The notes under the pieces were generated by a model. That model did not search any database, was not told the DNA's origin, and worked only from the letters and a program-made list of their open reading frames with translations. From Saccharomonospora sp. NB11 (lineage in GTDB: Bacteria; Actinomycetota; Actinomycetes; Mycobacteriales; Pseudonocardiaceae), in NCBI RefSeq assembly GCF_015910535.1, contig NZ_JACBJG010000005.1:124001-188000 (forward strand): DNA of 64,000 nucleotides, written 5' to 3'. Shown here piece by piece: positions 16,179 to 25,553 of this stretch; position 1 is the first letter of the stretch, and every line of letters begins with the position of its first letter. The position numbers were made by a program, and so were the translations under genes.

Positions 16179-19100
16179 TCAGCTGTTCTCCCGGACGGGC
16201 ACGGGCGGCCCGGCGGGACGACTCGCGGCGCGACGCGGGCGTCGGGCCGCGCGGGGGGCGGGAGTGGGCACCGTGGGTTCCTCACTCGTCGCCCCGTCGT
16301 GCGACGACTGTCGCACGTCCGATCGATCGGTGGACGCGCTGGGCGTGGCCGGCGCGGCACCGTTGCGCTTCTGCTCGGGCTCGCGACGCTTGCTCGACTC
16401 CGTCGACTCCGTCGGCGTCGTCTTCGTGCCGGAGTCCCGACGTTCGGTGGTCTGACCGGCCTCCGACTCCGGCGACTTGGCCGCCGCCTTGGACGCGTTG
16501 GCCATCGCCTGCACCGCCGAGACGGCCGACTCGCGCTGTTCCTGCGTCGGAGCCTGGGCGGCCTGCGCCGCCTGCTCGGCAGCCTTGGCGGCCTCCCGCT
16601 CCTCGGCCTTCGCCTTGTTCCGCGACCGGCGCGAGCCCTGGCCGCCGTGCTGCCCGTGACCGCCCTGGTGCCCGTTGCCGCCGTTGCCGCGGTGCGGCTC
16701 CGTCGACACGATGACACCGCGACCCTTGCAGTGCTCGCACGTCGTGGAGAACGCTTCCAGCAGGCCGGTGCCCACCCGCTTACGGGTCATCTGCACCAGC
16801 CCCAGCGAGGTGACCTCCGCGACCTGGTGGCGCGTGCGGTCGCGGCCGAGGCACTCGGTGAGCCTGCGCAACACGAGCTCGCGGTTCGACTCCAGCACCA
16901 TGTCGATGAAGTCGATCACGATGATGCCGCCGATGTCGCGCAGCCGGAGCTGCCGCACGATCTCCTCGGCCGACTCCAGGTTGTTCCGCGTGACCGTCTC
17001 CTCGAGGTTGCCGCCCGACCCGGTGAACTTCCCGGTGTTCACGTCGATGACGGTCATGGCCTCGGTGCGGTCGATCACCAGGTACCCGCCGGAAGGCAGC
17101 CACACCTTGCGGTCGAGCGCCTTCATGAGCTGCTCGTCGATGCGGTAGTCGGCGAAGACGTCGCCGGTGCCGACGTAGCGCTTGACCCGGTCGAGCAGGT
17201 CCGGCGCGACGTGCTGCACGTACGCGTGGATCGTCTCCCAGGCGGTGTCGCCCTGGATCTCCAGCTTGCTGAAGTCCTCGGTGAAGAGGTCACGCACGAC
17301 CTTGACGAGCAGGTCCGGCTCCTCGTACAGCAGGACCGGCGCGCTGCCCTTCTTGCCGTTGGCGGCGTCCGCCTTCTCCTTGATGACCTGCCACTGGGCT
17401 TCGAGCCTGCGGACGTCGCGGCCCAGCTCCTCCTCGCTGACGCCCTCGGACGCCGTGCGGATGATCACGCCGGCATCCTCGGGGACGATGCGCTTGAGGA
17501 TGTCCTTGAGCCTGCGGCGCTCGTTCTCCGGCAGCTTCCGCGAGATGCCGGTGGCACCGCCCGAGGGCACGTAGACGAGGAACCGCCCGGGCAGGGAGAT
17601 CTGCGTGGTCAGTCGAGCACCCTTGTGCCCGACCGGGTCCTTGGTCACCTGGACGAGGACGTGGTCGCCGGTCGACAACGCCTGCTCGATCTTGCGGGCC
17701 TTGCCCTCCAGCCCGGCGGCGTCCCAGTCGACCTCACCCGCGTACAGCACGGCGTTGCGACCCCGGCCGATGTCGATGAACGCCGCCTCCATGGAGGGCA
17801 GCACGTTCTGCACCCGGCCGAGGTAGACGTTGCCGACGATCGAGCCGCTGCCCGCGGAGGTGACGAAGTGCTCCACGAGCACGCCGTCCTCCAGCACGCC
17901 GATCTGCGTGGAGTCGCCGCGCTCGGCGACGACCATCGTGCGGTCGACCGACTCACGCCGCGCGAGGAACTCCGACTCCGACAGGATCGGGGCTCGCCTG
18001 CGGCCCGCCTCCCGGCCGTCGCGACGCCGCTGACGCTTGGCCTCCAGCCGGGTGGAGCCACGCACGCTGCGCACGCCGTCTCCGCTCTTGCCCTCCTTCT
18101 CCTCGGCGGGCTTGCCCTCGCGGACGTGCACGACCGTGTTGGGCGGGTCGTCCGACGAGGTGGCGTTCTCGGCGTTGTCGTCGTCCCCGCTCTTGCGGCG
18201 ACGACGGCGACGGCGACGCTTGCTGGCCGTCTCGGTCTCCGCCGGGCCCTGGTCATCGCCGGTGGACGCGGTCTCGCCACCGTCCTGCTGCTCGTTCGAC
18301 TTCTCGGCGGACGCCGCGCGCTCGTCGTTGGAGTCGGTGCCCGACGAGGTCGACGACTCATCACCGGACTGCTCGTCGTTGCCCTTGCCCCGGCCTCGAC
18401 CACGGCGACCGCGCCTGCGGCGACGACGGCTGCCACCCTCGGAACCTTCCTGCTCGTCGGAACGCTCGCCCGACGGACGAGTCTCGGCCTCGGCCGCCTC
18501 GTCGGTGGACTCGGAGTCGGAGGTGCTCGCCGGAGTGGGCGCCACCGGGGTGGCCGCCACCGGGTCCGGCGGCAGGAACAGCGGCGAGGGGGCTGCGAAG
18601 ACCGGGGTGTGCGGCGGAGTAGCCGGCTCGGCCTGCTTCACGGGCGCGGCGAGCGCGGGCGGCACGACCGGCGGAACCTGCGGCGGTCGCCTCCGCGACG
18701 CCTCGGTGTCCGTGTTCTCGCTGCCCTTGCCGTCCTTGCGACCCTTGTTCTCCTTGCCCTGCTGCTCGGGCTTCGCCTGGGGCTTCGTCGCGTTCTTCGC
18801 GGCGGGCGCGGACTCGGCGACGTCGTCACTCGCCGAGGTGTCCGCCGCGTCGGCGGGCGAGCCGGGCCGCTCGGCGTCGGTCTCCGGCTGCTCGGCGGCC
18901 TTGGGCGGCTCACCGGTCTCGTCCGATCCCGCTGCGTCGGGCGCGGGCTCGGCCGACTTCGTCTCGTTCTCGTCCGCCGCGGTGTCCTCCGTCACCACGA
19001 CACCGAGCGCTTCCGCCACCCGCACCGCGATGTCCTTCGCCACACCGGACTGAGGGCTGCGGGCGTTGTGTCCGAGGTCGGCCAACGTGGCCAGTACCTG

Positions 19101-19232
19101 ACGACTACTCGTGCCCAACACCTTGGCGAGCACGTGAACCCGGGTCTTGGCGGGCAACTCGGCCAGTGCCTGTGCGGGGGTAGTGGCGGCAGTCCCGCCA
19201 GCGTTCTCGGCGGGTGTCTCCGCGTTCGTCAT
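16179..19232 (-). CDS. rne: ribonuclease E/G with IF2-like N-terminal domain
   Basis: 1017-aa endoribonuclease for mRNA decay and rRNA/tRNA processing. Residues about 28-75 (TRVHVLAKVLGTSSRQVLAT) resemble the IF2_N domain. A long acidic and basic disordered region follows (about 80-400), with arginine patches such as RRRRRRGRRGRGRGK. The catalytic core (about 425-830) has the S1 part GNVYLGRVQNVLPSMEAAFID, the DNase I-like part with VIDVNTGKFTGSGG, and the zinc-link CEHCKGRG. A second disordered tail closes it. The ATG at 19232 follows AAGGAG. Confidence 0.93.
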   Translation of the reverse strand: MTNAETPAENAGGTAATTPAQALAELPAKTRVHVLAKVLGTSSRQVLATLADLGHNARSPQSGVAKDIAVRVAEALGVVVTEDTAADENETKSAEPAPDAAGSDETGEPPKAAEQPETDAERPGSPADAADTSASDDVAESAPAAKNATKPQAKPEQQGKENKGRKDGKGSENTDTEASRRRPPQVPPVVPPALAAPVKQAEPATPPHTPVFAAPSPLFLPPDPVAATPVAPTPASTSDSESTDEAAEAETRPSGERSDEQEGSEGGSRRRRRRGRRGRGRGKGNDEQSGDESSTSSGTDSNDERAASAEKSNEQQDGGETASTGDDQGPAETETASKRRRRRRRRKSGDDDNAENATSSDDPPNTVVHVREGKPAEEKEGKSGDGVRSVRGSTRLEAKRQRRRDGREAGRRRAPILSESEFLARRESVDRTMVVAERGDSTQIGVLEDGVLVEHFVTSAGSGSIVGNVYLGRVQNVLPSMEAAFIDIGRGRNAVLYAGEVDWDAAGLEGKARKIEQALSTGDHVLVQVTKDPVGHKGARLTTQISLPGRFLVYVPSGGATGISRKLPENERRRLKDILKRIVPEDAGVIIRTASEGVSEEELGRDVRRLEAQWQVIKEKADAANGKKGSAPVLLYEEPDLLVKVVRDLFTEDFSKLEIQGDTAWETIHAYVQHVAPDLLDRVKRYVGTGDVFADYRIDEQLMKALDRKVWLPSGGYLVIDRTEAMTVIDVNTGKFTGSGGNLEETVTRNNLESAEEIVRQLRLRDIGGIIVIDFIDMVLESNRELVLRRLTECLGRDRTRHQVAEVTSLGLVQMTRKRVGTGLLEAFSTTCEHCKGRGVIVSTEPHRGNGGNGHQGGHGQHGGQGSRRSRNKAKAEEREAAKAAEQAAQAAQAPTQEQRESAVSAVQAMANASKAAAKSPESEAGQTTERRDSGTKTTPTESTESSKRREPEQKRNGAAPATPSASTDRSDVRQSSHDGATSEEPTVPTPAPRAARRPRRAASRPAGPPVPVRENS

Positions 19233-19715
19233 ACATCTCCTTCGCCCCCGGGCGCGTTCGTCACGCGGCCGCGCAGGGGCCGTTTCTCTGTTGTGTACCG
19301 CCCTGGTGAGTCACCGTGACGGGAATCCTTGCCTGTCATGTCACCGAAGGGCCGGGTGAACCGATACCCCGATGACGGGTCCCGCGACGACGAACCGGTC
19401 GACCCACGAACGCCTCGCAAAGCGTCGCCACGCCGTCGAGCCGCCCGGCACGGGATGTGCGTGACGGCGCCCGACCCGCGGTTCTCCCAGCGCATCGCCG
19501 GGTCGCCCAGAGCTGTCCGCCACCTCCTCGGCGGCGGCGCCAACTCGGCAACCGACATCCAGTATCCCATACGAGCCGCGAGTCAACGTTCGCGTTCGAC
19601 AACGAAAGCCCCGACCTGCACGGACGCGTTCCGGTTGTCGGCCTCTGACCTGCTCGTTACCGTGCGCTGACGAGGAGGAACACGCGACACGCGGGCCGGG
19701 CGACGGAGGTGGCGA
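19233..19715. other. intergenic region between divergent rne and the subtilase gene
   Basis: 483 bases with no credible gene. It must hold the rne promoter and a long rne 5' UTR, plus the protease promoter. A short open frame on the plus strand (19329-19670) has no family features and no ribosome binding site. I see no convincing operator or repeat. Confidence 0.5.
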
Positions 19716-21140
19716 GTGCGCAGGAGCGCAGGTGTGTGCCTGCTCACCATCGCATTCGTGCTGGGCGGCGGCGCGGCCCCCGCAGCCGCGCGGTCGACGA
19801 CGGAGGCATGTGACACGACAGGTCCGACCGAGCGATATCTGGTGCTGTTCCCTCCCGGCACGCCGGAACACGAGGCGACGGCCGAGGTGGCCGACGCGTG
19901 CGGCGACCTCGACACCTACCACTCCGCGATCTCGGTGGGCGTCGCCACGTCCCCCGACGACGGCTTCGCGGAGCGGCTGGGACCACGACGCGCCCTTCGC
20001 TCGACCCAGACCGACTCGGCCCCGGACACCGAACTGGGTGTGGCACCCGTCTCACCGTTCGTCGGCCTCACCGACGGACGGTCGCGCGACCTGACCGAGC
20101 GGCAGTGGAACCTCCGCGCGATCCACGCCGACCAGGCCCACACGCGACACCGGGGAAGCCCCGACGTGGTGGTCGGCGTCCTCGACTCCGGCATCGACCC
20201 CACCCACCCGGACCTGCGCTCCGCGGTCGACTCGGAACGTTCGGTGGGCTGCCTGTCGGGCCGCTACGACCGCGCCCCGGAGAGTTGGCGAGCCACGACG
20301 TCGGCCCACGGCACCCACGTCGCTGGCCTGCTCGCCGCCTCCGACGACGGACGCGGGGTGACGGGAGTGGCGCCCGGCATCCGGGTGGCGTCGATCCGTG
20401 TGGTCGACGACCACGGCCGGGTGAGTCCGGAGGCGGCCGTGTGCGGCGTGATGTGGGCCGCCGAACAGGGCTTTCCCGTGGTCAATGGCAGTTTCCTCGT
20501 GGCCCCCTGGTCGGCGTCGTGCGCCCACGGTCCGGGGCGTGACGTCGTCCGGGACGCGTTGAGCCGCGCTCTCCGCCACGCCCACGAACGCGGCACGCTC
20601 ACCGTCGTGGCGGCGTCCAACCACGGCCGACGGGTGACCCCCTCCCACACCGAGTCGACGACGGCGACGTGCGAGGTGCTCCCCGCGGCGCTGCCGGAGG
20701 CGGTGTCGGTCTCGGCGTCCGACCGCCGGGGACTCAAGGCGGGCTACAGCGCCTACGGACTCGGGGTCGTCGACCTCACCGCGCCGGGCGGCGGCCACGG
20801 TGACTGCCTGCTGTCGACCGTTCCCGGTGGGTACGCGTCCCTCTGCGGCACGTCCATGGCGGCGCCCCACGTCACCGGAGTCGCGGCGCTGCTGCTCTCC
20901 GCACACCCCGACGTCACTCCCGAGCAGCTACGTGCCGCACTGACCAGCACGGCGACCTCCGTACCCTGCCCCGACGACTACGACCTCAGCGGCAACGGCT
21001 TCCAGGACGCCTACTGCGAGGGCTACACCGACTACAACGGCTTCTACGGCCACGGCCGGGTCGACGCCGACGCCGCACTGGAAGCGCTCGGCGCTCCCGG
21101 ATCGCCGGACGGAGCAGCCTCACCACGCGCTCCCCGGTAG
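19716..21140 (+). CDS. secreted S8 family (subtilisin-like) serine protease
   Basis: 474-aa subtilase. A signal peptide (about 1-25, AGVCLLTIAFVLGGGAAPAAA) is followed by a prodomain to about residue 120. The catalytic triad is D157 (VLDSGID), H198 (AHGTHVAG) and S380 (CGTSMAAPH), with the oxyanion N302 in VAASNHG. Eleven or so cysteines suggest disulfide bonds outside the cell. The C-terminal tail has no membrane helix, so it is probably released and is not a type VII mycosin. The GTG at 19716 follows GGAGGTG. Confidence 0.9.
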   Translation: MRRSAGVCLLTIAFVLGGGAAPAAARSTTEACDTTGPTERYLVLFPPGTPEHEATAEVADACGDLDTYHSAISVGVATSPDDGFAERLGPRRALRSTQTDSAPDTELGVAPVSPFVGLTDGRSRDLTERQWNLRAIHADQAHTRHRGSPDVVVGVLDSGIDPTHPDLRSAVDSERSVGCLSGRYDRAPESWRATTSAHGTHVAGLLAASDDGRGVTGVAPGIRVASIRVVDDHGRVSPEAAVCGVMWAAEQGFPVVNGSFLVAPWSASCAHGPGRDVVRDALSRALRHAHERGTLTVVAASNHGRRVTPSHTESTTATCEVLPAALPEAVSVSASDRRGLKAGYSAYGLGVVDLTAPGGGHGDCLLSTVPGGYASLCGTSMAAPHVTGVAALLLSAHPDVTPEQLRAALTSTATSVPCPDDYDLSGNGFQDAYCEGYTDYNGFYGHGRVDADAALEALGAPGSPDGAASPRAPR

Positions 21141-21150
21141 CCGCCGGCGT

Positions 21151-21627
21151 TCAGCTCTGACGACGCTCCAGCACGTCGTCGAGCACCAGGGACGCGCCGA
21201 TTCCCAGCATCCACACGTCCTTCGCCAGGGACAGCCCGTCCTGCGTGGGGCGAAGGCTGCCCTCCATCCGCATGCCCGGCGTCTTGAGGTACATGCCGAC
21301 CAGGCCCGCGGCGAACACCGTGAGGCTCGCCCCCGCCACCACCGACGGCACCACGGGCACCACGAGTGCTGCCCCGAGCGCCATCTCGCCCACCGAGAGC
21401 AGCCGCACGAACGTGTTCGGCGGCAGCTTCTTCAGCGGTGGATAGGTCCCCGCCGCGAAACCGTGCAACTGTCCCGCCGTCGCCTCGTCCGCTCCCCATT
21501 TCGAGTAGCCCGAATTGAGGATGAAGGCACCGGTGGTGATTCGCGCCGGTAGGTGCGACGGCCTCGGCAACAGTCGCGTGCGGGCCCGGCTCGACCCGCA
21601 CGCGCGCAGACCCCGTTTCCTGCCCAC
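21151..21627 (-). CDS. DoxX family membrane protein
   Basis: 158-aa small membrane protein with about four helices (PSVVAGASLTVFAAGLVGMYL is one). A conserved DoxX-type opening, ITTGAFILNSGYSKWGA, is present. DoxX relatives take part in redox or detoxification complexes, but function here is not known. The GTG at 21627 was taken as start; the first ~25 residues are arginine-rich and may not be translated. Ten bases separate it from the convergent protease gene. Confidence 0.75.
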   Translation of the reverse strand: MGRKRGLRACGSSRARTRLLPRPSHLPARITTGAFILNSGYSKWGADEATAGQLHGFAAGTYPPLKKLPPNTFVRLLSVGEMALGAALVVPVVPSVVAGASLTVFAAGLVGMYLKTPGMRMEGSLRPTQDGLSLAKDVWMLGIGASLVLDDVLERRQS

Positions 21628-21712
21628 GTCGTGCTCCGTTCGCGCTCACGTCGACTGTGCCGGGGGACTTCCCGCAGCCGCGGTGCCCCAATCACGACGG
21701 ACGCGCGACGGT

Positions 21713-22561
21713 TCAGCGCAGCAACGTGTGCAGCCGCCGGGACACGCCGTAGACCCCGACGGCCGCGAGCGCCAGCAGGTACGCCGCGTGCCCCGCCATC
21801 GACCAGTCCAGCACTCCCGCGGCGAACCCCCGGCTCAGCTCGACACCGTGGTACAGCGGCAGACACTGCACGACCACCTGCAACGGCTCCGGGTAGACCG
21901 ACAGCGGGAAGAACGTCGTCGAGAAGAGGAACAGCGGCATCACCGCGAGCTGGACGTAGTCGAACTGCGACGTCGTGCGCAACAGCGTCGCGCACACCAT
22001 CCCGATCGCGGCGAACGCGAACGACACGAGCACCGCCACGGGGATCACGAGCACCGCCCACGGTGTGGTGACCAGTCCCATGACCGCCATGACCCCGAAG
22101 AAGGACACCGCGTAGAGGGCACCGCGCAGCACCGCCCACCCGATCTCCCCGAGTGCGATGTCGAACGGACCCATCGGCGTGTTCAACACGGCCTCGTAGG
22201 TCTTGTCGTAGCGGAACTTGAAGAAGACGCTGAACGTGGCGTCGAAGATCGCGCCGTTCATGGCCGACGCCGCGAGCAGAGCCGGGGCGACGAACGCCAC
22301 GTAGTCCATCACCTGCCCACCCGGTCCGGTCACCTCGGGCACCAGCCGCCCGAAGCCGACCTGGACGGCGAGCAGGTAGAGCAGCGGCTCGACGACGCCC
22401 GAGACGAACACGAGCCACGCCCGCGAATACACGAGCACCGAACGCTCGATGAGTGCGCTGGCCCGGCCGACGTACAGCGACGGCGGGAGGATGCGCAGCA
22501 GAAGTCCCCCGGTGCGGGCACGAGAGCCGGGCACGGAGGTCGCGCTGCCGGTGACGACCAT
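21713..22561 (-). CDS. ABC-2 type transporter permease
   Basis: 282-aa membrane subunit with six helices (for example AVLVIPVAVLVSFAFAAIGMV). It resembles the DrrB/NodJ type, including the ending TTFFPLSVYPEPLQVVVQCLP. Last gene of a three-gene exporter; its ATG lies 3 nt after the stop of the first permease. The two permeases are homologous, so the transporter is likely a heterodimer in the membrane. Substrate unknown; daunorubicin- or lipid-type exporters have this layout. Confidence 0.88.
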   Translation of the reverse strand: MVVTGSATSVPGSRARTGGLLLRILPPSLYVGRASALIERSVLVYSRAWLVFVSGVVEPLLYLLAVQVGFGRLVPEVTGPGGQVMDYVAFVAPALLAASAMNGAIFDATFSVFFKFRYDKTYEAVLNTPMGPFDIALGEIGWAVLRGALYAVSFFGVMAVMGLVTTPWAVLVIPVAVLVSFAFAAIGMVCATLLRTTSQFDYVQLAVMPLFLFSTTFFPLSVYPEPLQVVVQCLPLYHGVELSRGFAAGVLDWSMAGHAAYLLALAAVGVYGVSRRLHTLLR

Positions 22562-22564
22562 CGC

Positions 22565-23392
22565 CTACACCACCAACCTGCGATAGAAGAAGTGCCGGGC
22601 CACGAGACCCCCGACGGCGAACAACGCCACGAGCACGGCCGCGTGTCCCAGCGCGGGAAGCAGGTCGAGGCCGCCCAACGCGAGCCCACGGGCGAGCTCG
22701 TTGCCGTGCCACAACGGCGAGACCCACGCCAGCCACCGCAACGCGAGCGGAAGCTCCGACACGGGGAAGAAGGTTCCCGAGAACAACACCATCGGCATGA
22801 CCACGAAGCGGAACAGCGCCGAGAAGCGACCGCCCTCGTCGTAGGTCGTGGCGGCCAGCGCCGTCACCGGGGCGGCACAGGCCAGGCCCGTCACCACGCC
22901 CACCAGGGCCGCGCCCACCACCCCCGGCCCGGTCCAGGCGCCGAAGAAGCTCGCCACCACCACGTACACCACCGCCGCGAGCGTGACCCGCAACCCGACC
23001 CACAGGAAGTGTCCACCGAGGACCTGTCCCGGGGTGATCGGTGTCGCGGTGATCGCCACGTAGCTCTTCTGCCACTTGAAACCGGACAACACCGGCCAGC
23101 TCGACTCACCCACGGCGAACTGCATGGACCCGGCCACCAACAGGGCGGGGGCGACGTACTGCACGTACGAGACCCCGCCGGTGAGCGCACCGGGTTCGAC
23201 CTGGGAGCCGAAGCCCACGCCCATCGCGAGCAGGAACAACAGCGGCTGCAACCCGGACGAGTACAGATTGGACGTCCAATAGCGTCGGTACCACGTCCAG
23301 AGCCCCTCGACGCGCAGCCACGCACCACGCCACGCACCCACGACCCTGACCTCGCGCTCCACCGGGGTGGTCCGGAAATCGGTGGTGGTCAT
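22565..23392 (-). CDS. ABC-2 type transporter permease
   Basis: 275-aa permease with six helices and the ABC-2 motif FSGTFFPVSELPLALRWLAW. It is a paralogue of the next gene (both carry YVxxxAPALL and the FFPxS signature). The true start is the ATG at 23392 (MTTTDFRTTPVEREVRV); the longer open frame reads through the ATPase gene. The ATG overlaps the ATPase stop as ATGA. Confidence 0.9.
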   Translation of the reverse strand: MTTTDFRTTPVEREVRVVGAWRGAWLRVEGLWTWYRRYWTSNLYSSGLQPLLFLLAMGVGFGSQVEPGALTGGVSYVQYVAPALLVAGSMQFAVGESSWPVLSGFKWQKSYVAITATPITPGQVLGGHFLWVGLRVTLAAVVYVVVASFFGAWTGPGVVGAALVGVVTGLACAAPVTALAATTYDEGGRFSALFRFVVMPMVLFSGTFFPVSELPLALRWLAWVSPLWHGNELARGLALGGLDLLPALGHAAVLVALFAVGGLVARHFFYRRLVV

Positions 23393-24351
23393 TCGATCAG
23401 ACTCCGCCCCGTCAACCGCAGGAACACGTCCTCCAGCGTGCTGCGACGCACGAGGCTCGACACCGGACGCACACCGCGAGCGTGCACCTGCTCCAGCGCC
23501 GCATCGCCCGAATCGGCGTAGACGAGGATGCGGTCGGGCAGCACCTCGGTGCGCTGACCGAGCCCCGACACCACGTCGACGGCCGCATCCTTCTCCCCGG
23601 GCGGCAACCGCAGCTCCAGCACCTCGCGCGTCGAGTACCGCGTGATCAGCTCGGCGGGAGAGCCCTCCGCGACGATCCGCCCGCCGTCCATCACGACGAG
23701 CCGGTCGCACAATTGCTCGGCCTCGTCCATGTAGTGCGTGGTGACGAGCAGCGTGACACCCTGCGACTTGAGCCGGAACAACTTGTCCCACAACAGATGT
23801 CGGGCCTGTGGGTCGAGGCCCGTCGTGGGCTCGTCGAGCAGGATCAGCTCGGGGTCGTTGACGAGGGACCGCGCGATGGTGAGCCTGCGCTTCATGCCGC
23901 CGGACAGCGACTCGACCTCGGCGTCGGCGCGATCGGTGAGCTGGGCGAAGTCGAGCAGCTCCTCCGCCTTCGCCCGCGCCGTGGCCCGCGACAGACCGAA
24001 GTACCGGCCGTACACCTGGAGGTTCTGCCGCACGGTCAGTTCGACGTCGAGGGTGTCCTGCTGCGGCACCACCCCCAGCCTCGCGCGGATCCGGGGTCCG
24101 TCGCGGTCGGGGTCCATGCCGAGCACCGACAGCCGTCCCTCGGACCGGGGCGACGTCGAGGCGATCATGCGCATCGTCGAGGACTTGCCCGCCCCGTTGG
24201 GCCCCAGGAACCCGAAGAACTCCCCTCGGCGGACCTCCAGGTCGATGCCCCGCACCGCCTCGAAGTCGCCGAAGCGTTTGACGAGCTTCTCGGCCTGGAC
24301 GAGAGGCCCGGACTCGTCGCCGTAGGCCGCTACGCTACTTCTTTTGGACAC
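23389..24351 (-). CDS. ABC transporter ATP-binding protein (DrrA/NodI type)
   Basis: 320-aa ATPase that powers the two downstream permeases. Walker A is GPNGAGKSS (50-58), Q-loop GVVPQQD, signature LSGGMKRRL, Walker B ELILLDEPTTGLDP, and the switch histidine is in TTHYMDE. The C-terminal part (about 225-320) is the extension typical of drug-exporter ATPases. I prefer the GTG at 24351 (VSKRSSVAAYG); a TTG at 24381 would add 10 residues. Confidence 0.92.
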   Translation of the reverse strand: MSKRSSVAAYGDESGPLVQAEKLVKRFGDFEAVRGIDLEVRRGEFFGFLGPNGAGKSSTMRMIASTSPRSEGRLSVLGMDPDRDGPRIRARLGVVPQQDTLDVELTVRQNLQVYGRYFGLSRATARAKAEELLDFAQLTDRADAEVESLSGGMKRRLTIARSLVNDPELILLDEPTTGLDPQARHLLWDKLFRLKSQGVTLLVTTHYMDEAEQLCDRLVVMDGGRIVAEGSPAELITRYSTREVLELRLPPGEKDAAVDVVSGLGQRTEVLPDRILVYADSGDAALEQVHARGVRPVSSLVRRSTLEDVFLRLTGRSLIE

Positions 24352-24480
24352 GCCGGAAACCCTGCCAGAAGGCTCCGACAAGACGTCAACACAATTCCCT
24401 CGCGCGCAAGAAGGCGCGCGGCCGGTGGACGGGTCGTCGAAGCCGCCACTCGACGTCGGCCGTCACCGACGACAGGCCGA

Positions 24481-24513
24481 GGTGACCGGGTTCGAAAAGA
24501 GTCCCCGGTCACC
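24481..24513 (-). terminator. ndk terminator hairpin
   Basis: Perfect arms GGTGACCGGG (24481-24490) / CCCGGTCACC (24504-24513) with a 13-nt loop, 15 bases past the ndk stop on the minus strand. Confidence 0.6.
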
Positions 24514-24528
24514 GTGCGGCCATGATGC

Positions 24529-24939
24529 TCAGAGGTTGGGGAACCAGAGCTTCAGCTCACGCTCGGCCGACTCCGGGGAGTCCGAGCCGTGCACGAGGTT
24601 GTACTGCGTCTCCAGCGCGTAGTCGCCGCGAATGGTGCCCGGCGTGGCCTTCTCGACCGGGTCGGTGCCGCCGGCGAGCTGGCGGAACGCGGCGATCGCG
24701 CGCGGGCCCTCCACCGCGATGGCGACGAGCGGGCCGGACGTGATGAAGTCGAGCAGGTCGCCGTAGAACGGCTTGTCCTTGTGCTCGGCGTAGTGCTCCT
24801 CGGCCACCGAACGCTCGGCGGTGCGCAGGTCCATGGCAGCCAGCCGCAGGCCCTTGCGCTCGATCCGAGCGATGACCTCGCCGACGAGACCGCGCTCGAC
24901 GCCGTCGGGCTTGACCAGGACGAGCGTGCGCTCACTCAC
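24529..24939 (-). CDS. ndk: nucleoside diphosphate kinase
   Basis: 136-aa kinase that equalises nucleoside triphosphate pools through a phosphohistidine. The active-site histidine lies in [15 protein letters not shown]. The N terminus ([20 protein letters not shown]) and [11 protein letters not shown] are conserved. Length is typical. Neighbours folC and the DUF4233 gene keep the mycobacterial order. Confidence 0.97.
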   Translation of the reverse strand: MSERTLVLVKPDGVERGLVGEVIARIERKGLRLAAMDLRTAERSVAEEHYAEHKDKPFYGDLLDFITSGPLVAIAVEGPRAIAAFRQLAGGTDPVEKATPGTIRGDYALETQYNLVHGSDSPESAERELKLWFPNL

Positions 24940-25077
24940 GGTGCGGTTCTCCTTTGGTGATCAGGTACGGGAAGGGTCGAAGAGGACCCGTTGTGCGCAG
25001 CCTAACGGGCTGGACCGCGCCCACCGTGTTCCGGGCGGCCCGGCGAGCGTGATGGGCGTCGACGTGTCGTCACCGCG

Positions 25078-25130
25078 GCACACCCGTACGGGAACTGCGG
25101 ACACGCGTGCGCAGGTGGAGGACACGCCGT
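25078..25130. repeat. three-unit array of a 21-bp repeat (GGACACG core), locus B
   Basis: Cores start at 25078 (GCACACC), 25099 (GGACACG) and 25120 (GGACACG), again at exact 21-bp steps. The middle unit GGACACGCGTGCGCAGGTGG closely matches the middle unit of locus A. It lies between the DUF4233 stop and ndk. Confidence 0.6.
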
Positions 25131-25136
25131 GCATGG

Positions 25137-25553
25137 TCAGGAAGACTGCTGGCTGGGCAGTCGTCCTTCCGCCATGCGGCGGGCGACGTCGCGGCGCAGC
25201 CACATGAGCCAGAGCCACACCGCGAGGAACAACACGCCGATCACCGTCACCCACGGCAGGGTCACGACGAACCCGATCAACGCGACGTTGAGCGCGAGGA
25301 TCACCCAGATCGACCACGGGTACCGCAGCAGTCCACAGCACACGAGCAGGGCCACCGCGATACCGCCCACGGTCCATCCCTGCATGCTGCTCAGTCCGTC
25401 GCCCAGTTGCGCGACGACCGGCAGGGCGAGTCCGACGACGATGGCCTGCAACACCAGCGTCCCGGCCTGCACACCGCGGAACCCCTTCATCGGGTCCTTC
25501 GCAGGCGGCGCGGGCGTCGACGACTGCGCGCCGGACGAGGCTGACTCACTCAT
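25137..25553 (-). CDS. DUF4233 domain membrane protein
   Basis: 138-aa protein with four predicted membrane helices (GTLVLQAIVVGLALPVVAQL, WTVGGIAVALLVCCGLL, and a pair around WVILALNVALIGFVVTLPWV). It corresponds to Rv2446c, conserved next to folC in actinobacteria; function unknown. The ATG at 25553 overlaps the folC stop as ATGA. The open frame continues upstream through folC but that part is not a protein. Confidence 0.85.
   Translation of the reverse strand: MSESASSGAQSSTPAPPAKDPMKGFRGVQAGTLVLQAIVVGLALPVVAQLGDGLSSMQGWTVGGIAVALLVCCGLLRYPWSIWVILALNVALIGFVVTLPWVTVIGVLFLAVWLWLMWLRRDVARRMAEGRLPSQQSS

Noticed and set aside
16062-19319. 1085-aa open frame on the plus strand opposite rne
   Set aside because: It is the mirror of a GC-rich coding frame and encodes Arg/Leu/Val-rich low-complexity sequence with no domain; rne on the other strand is a clear protein.
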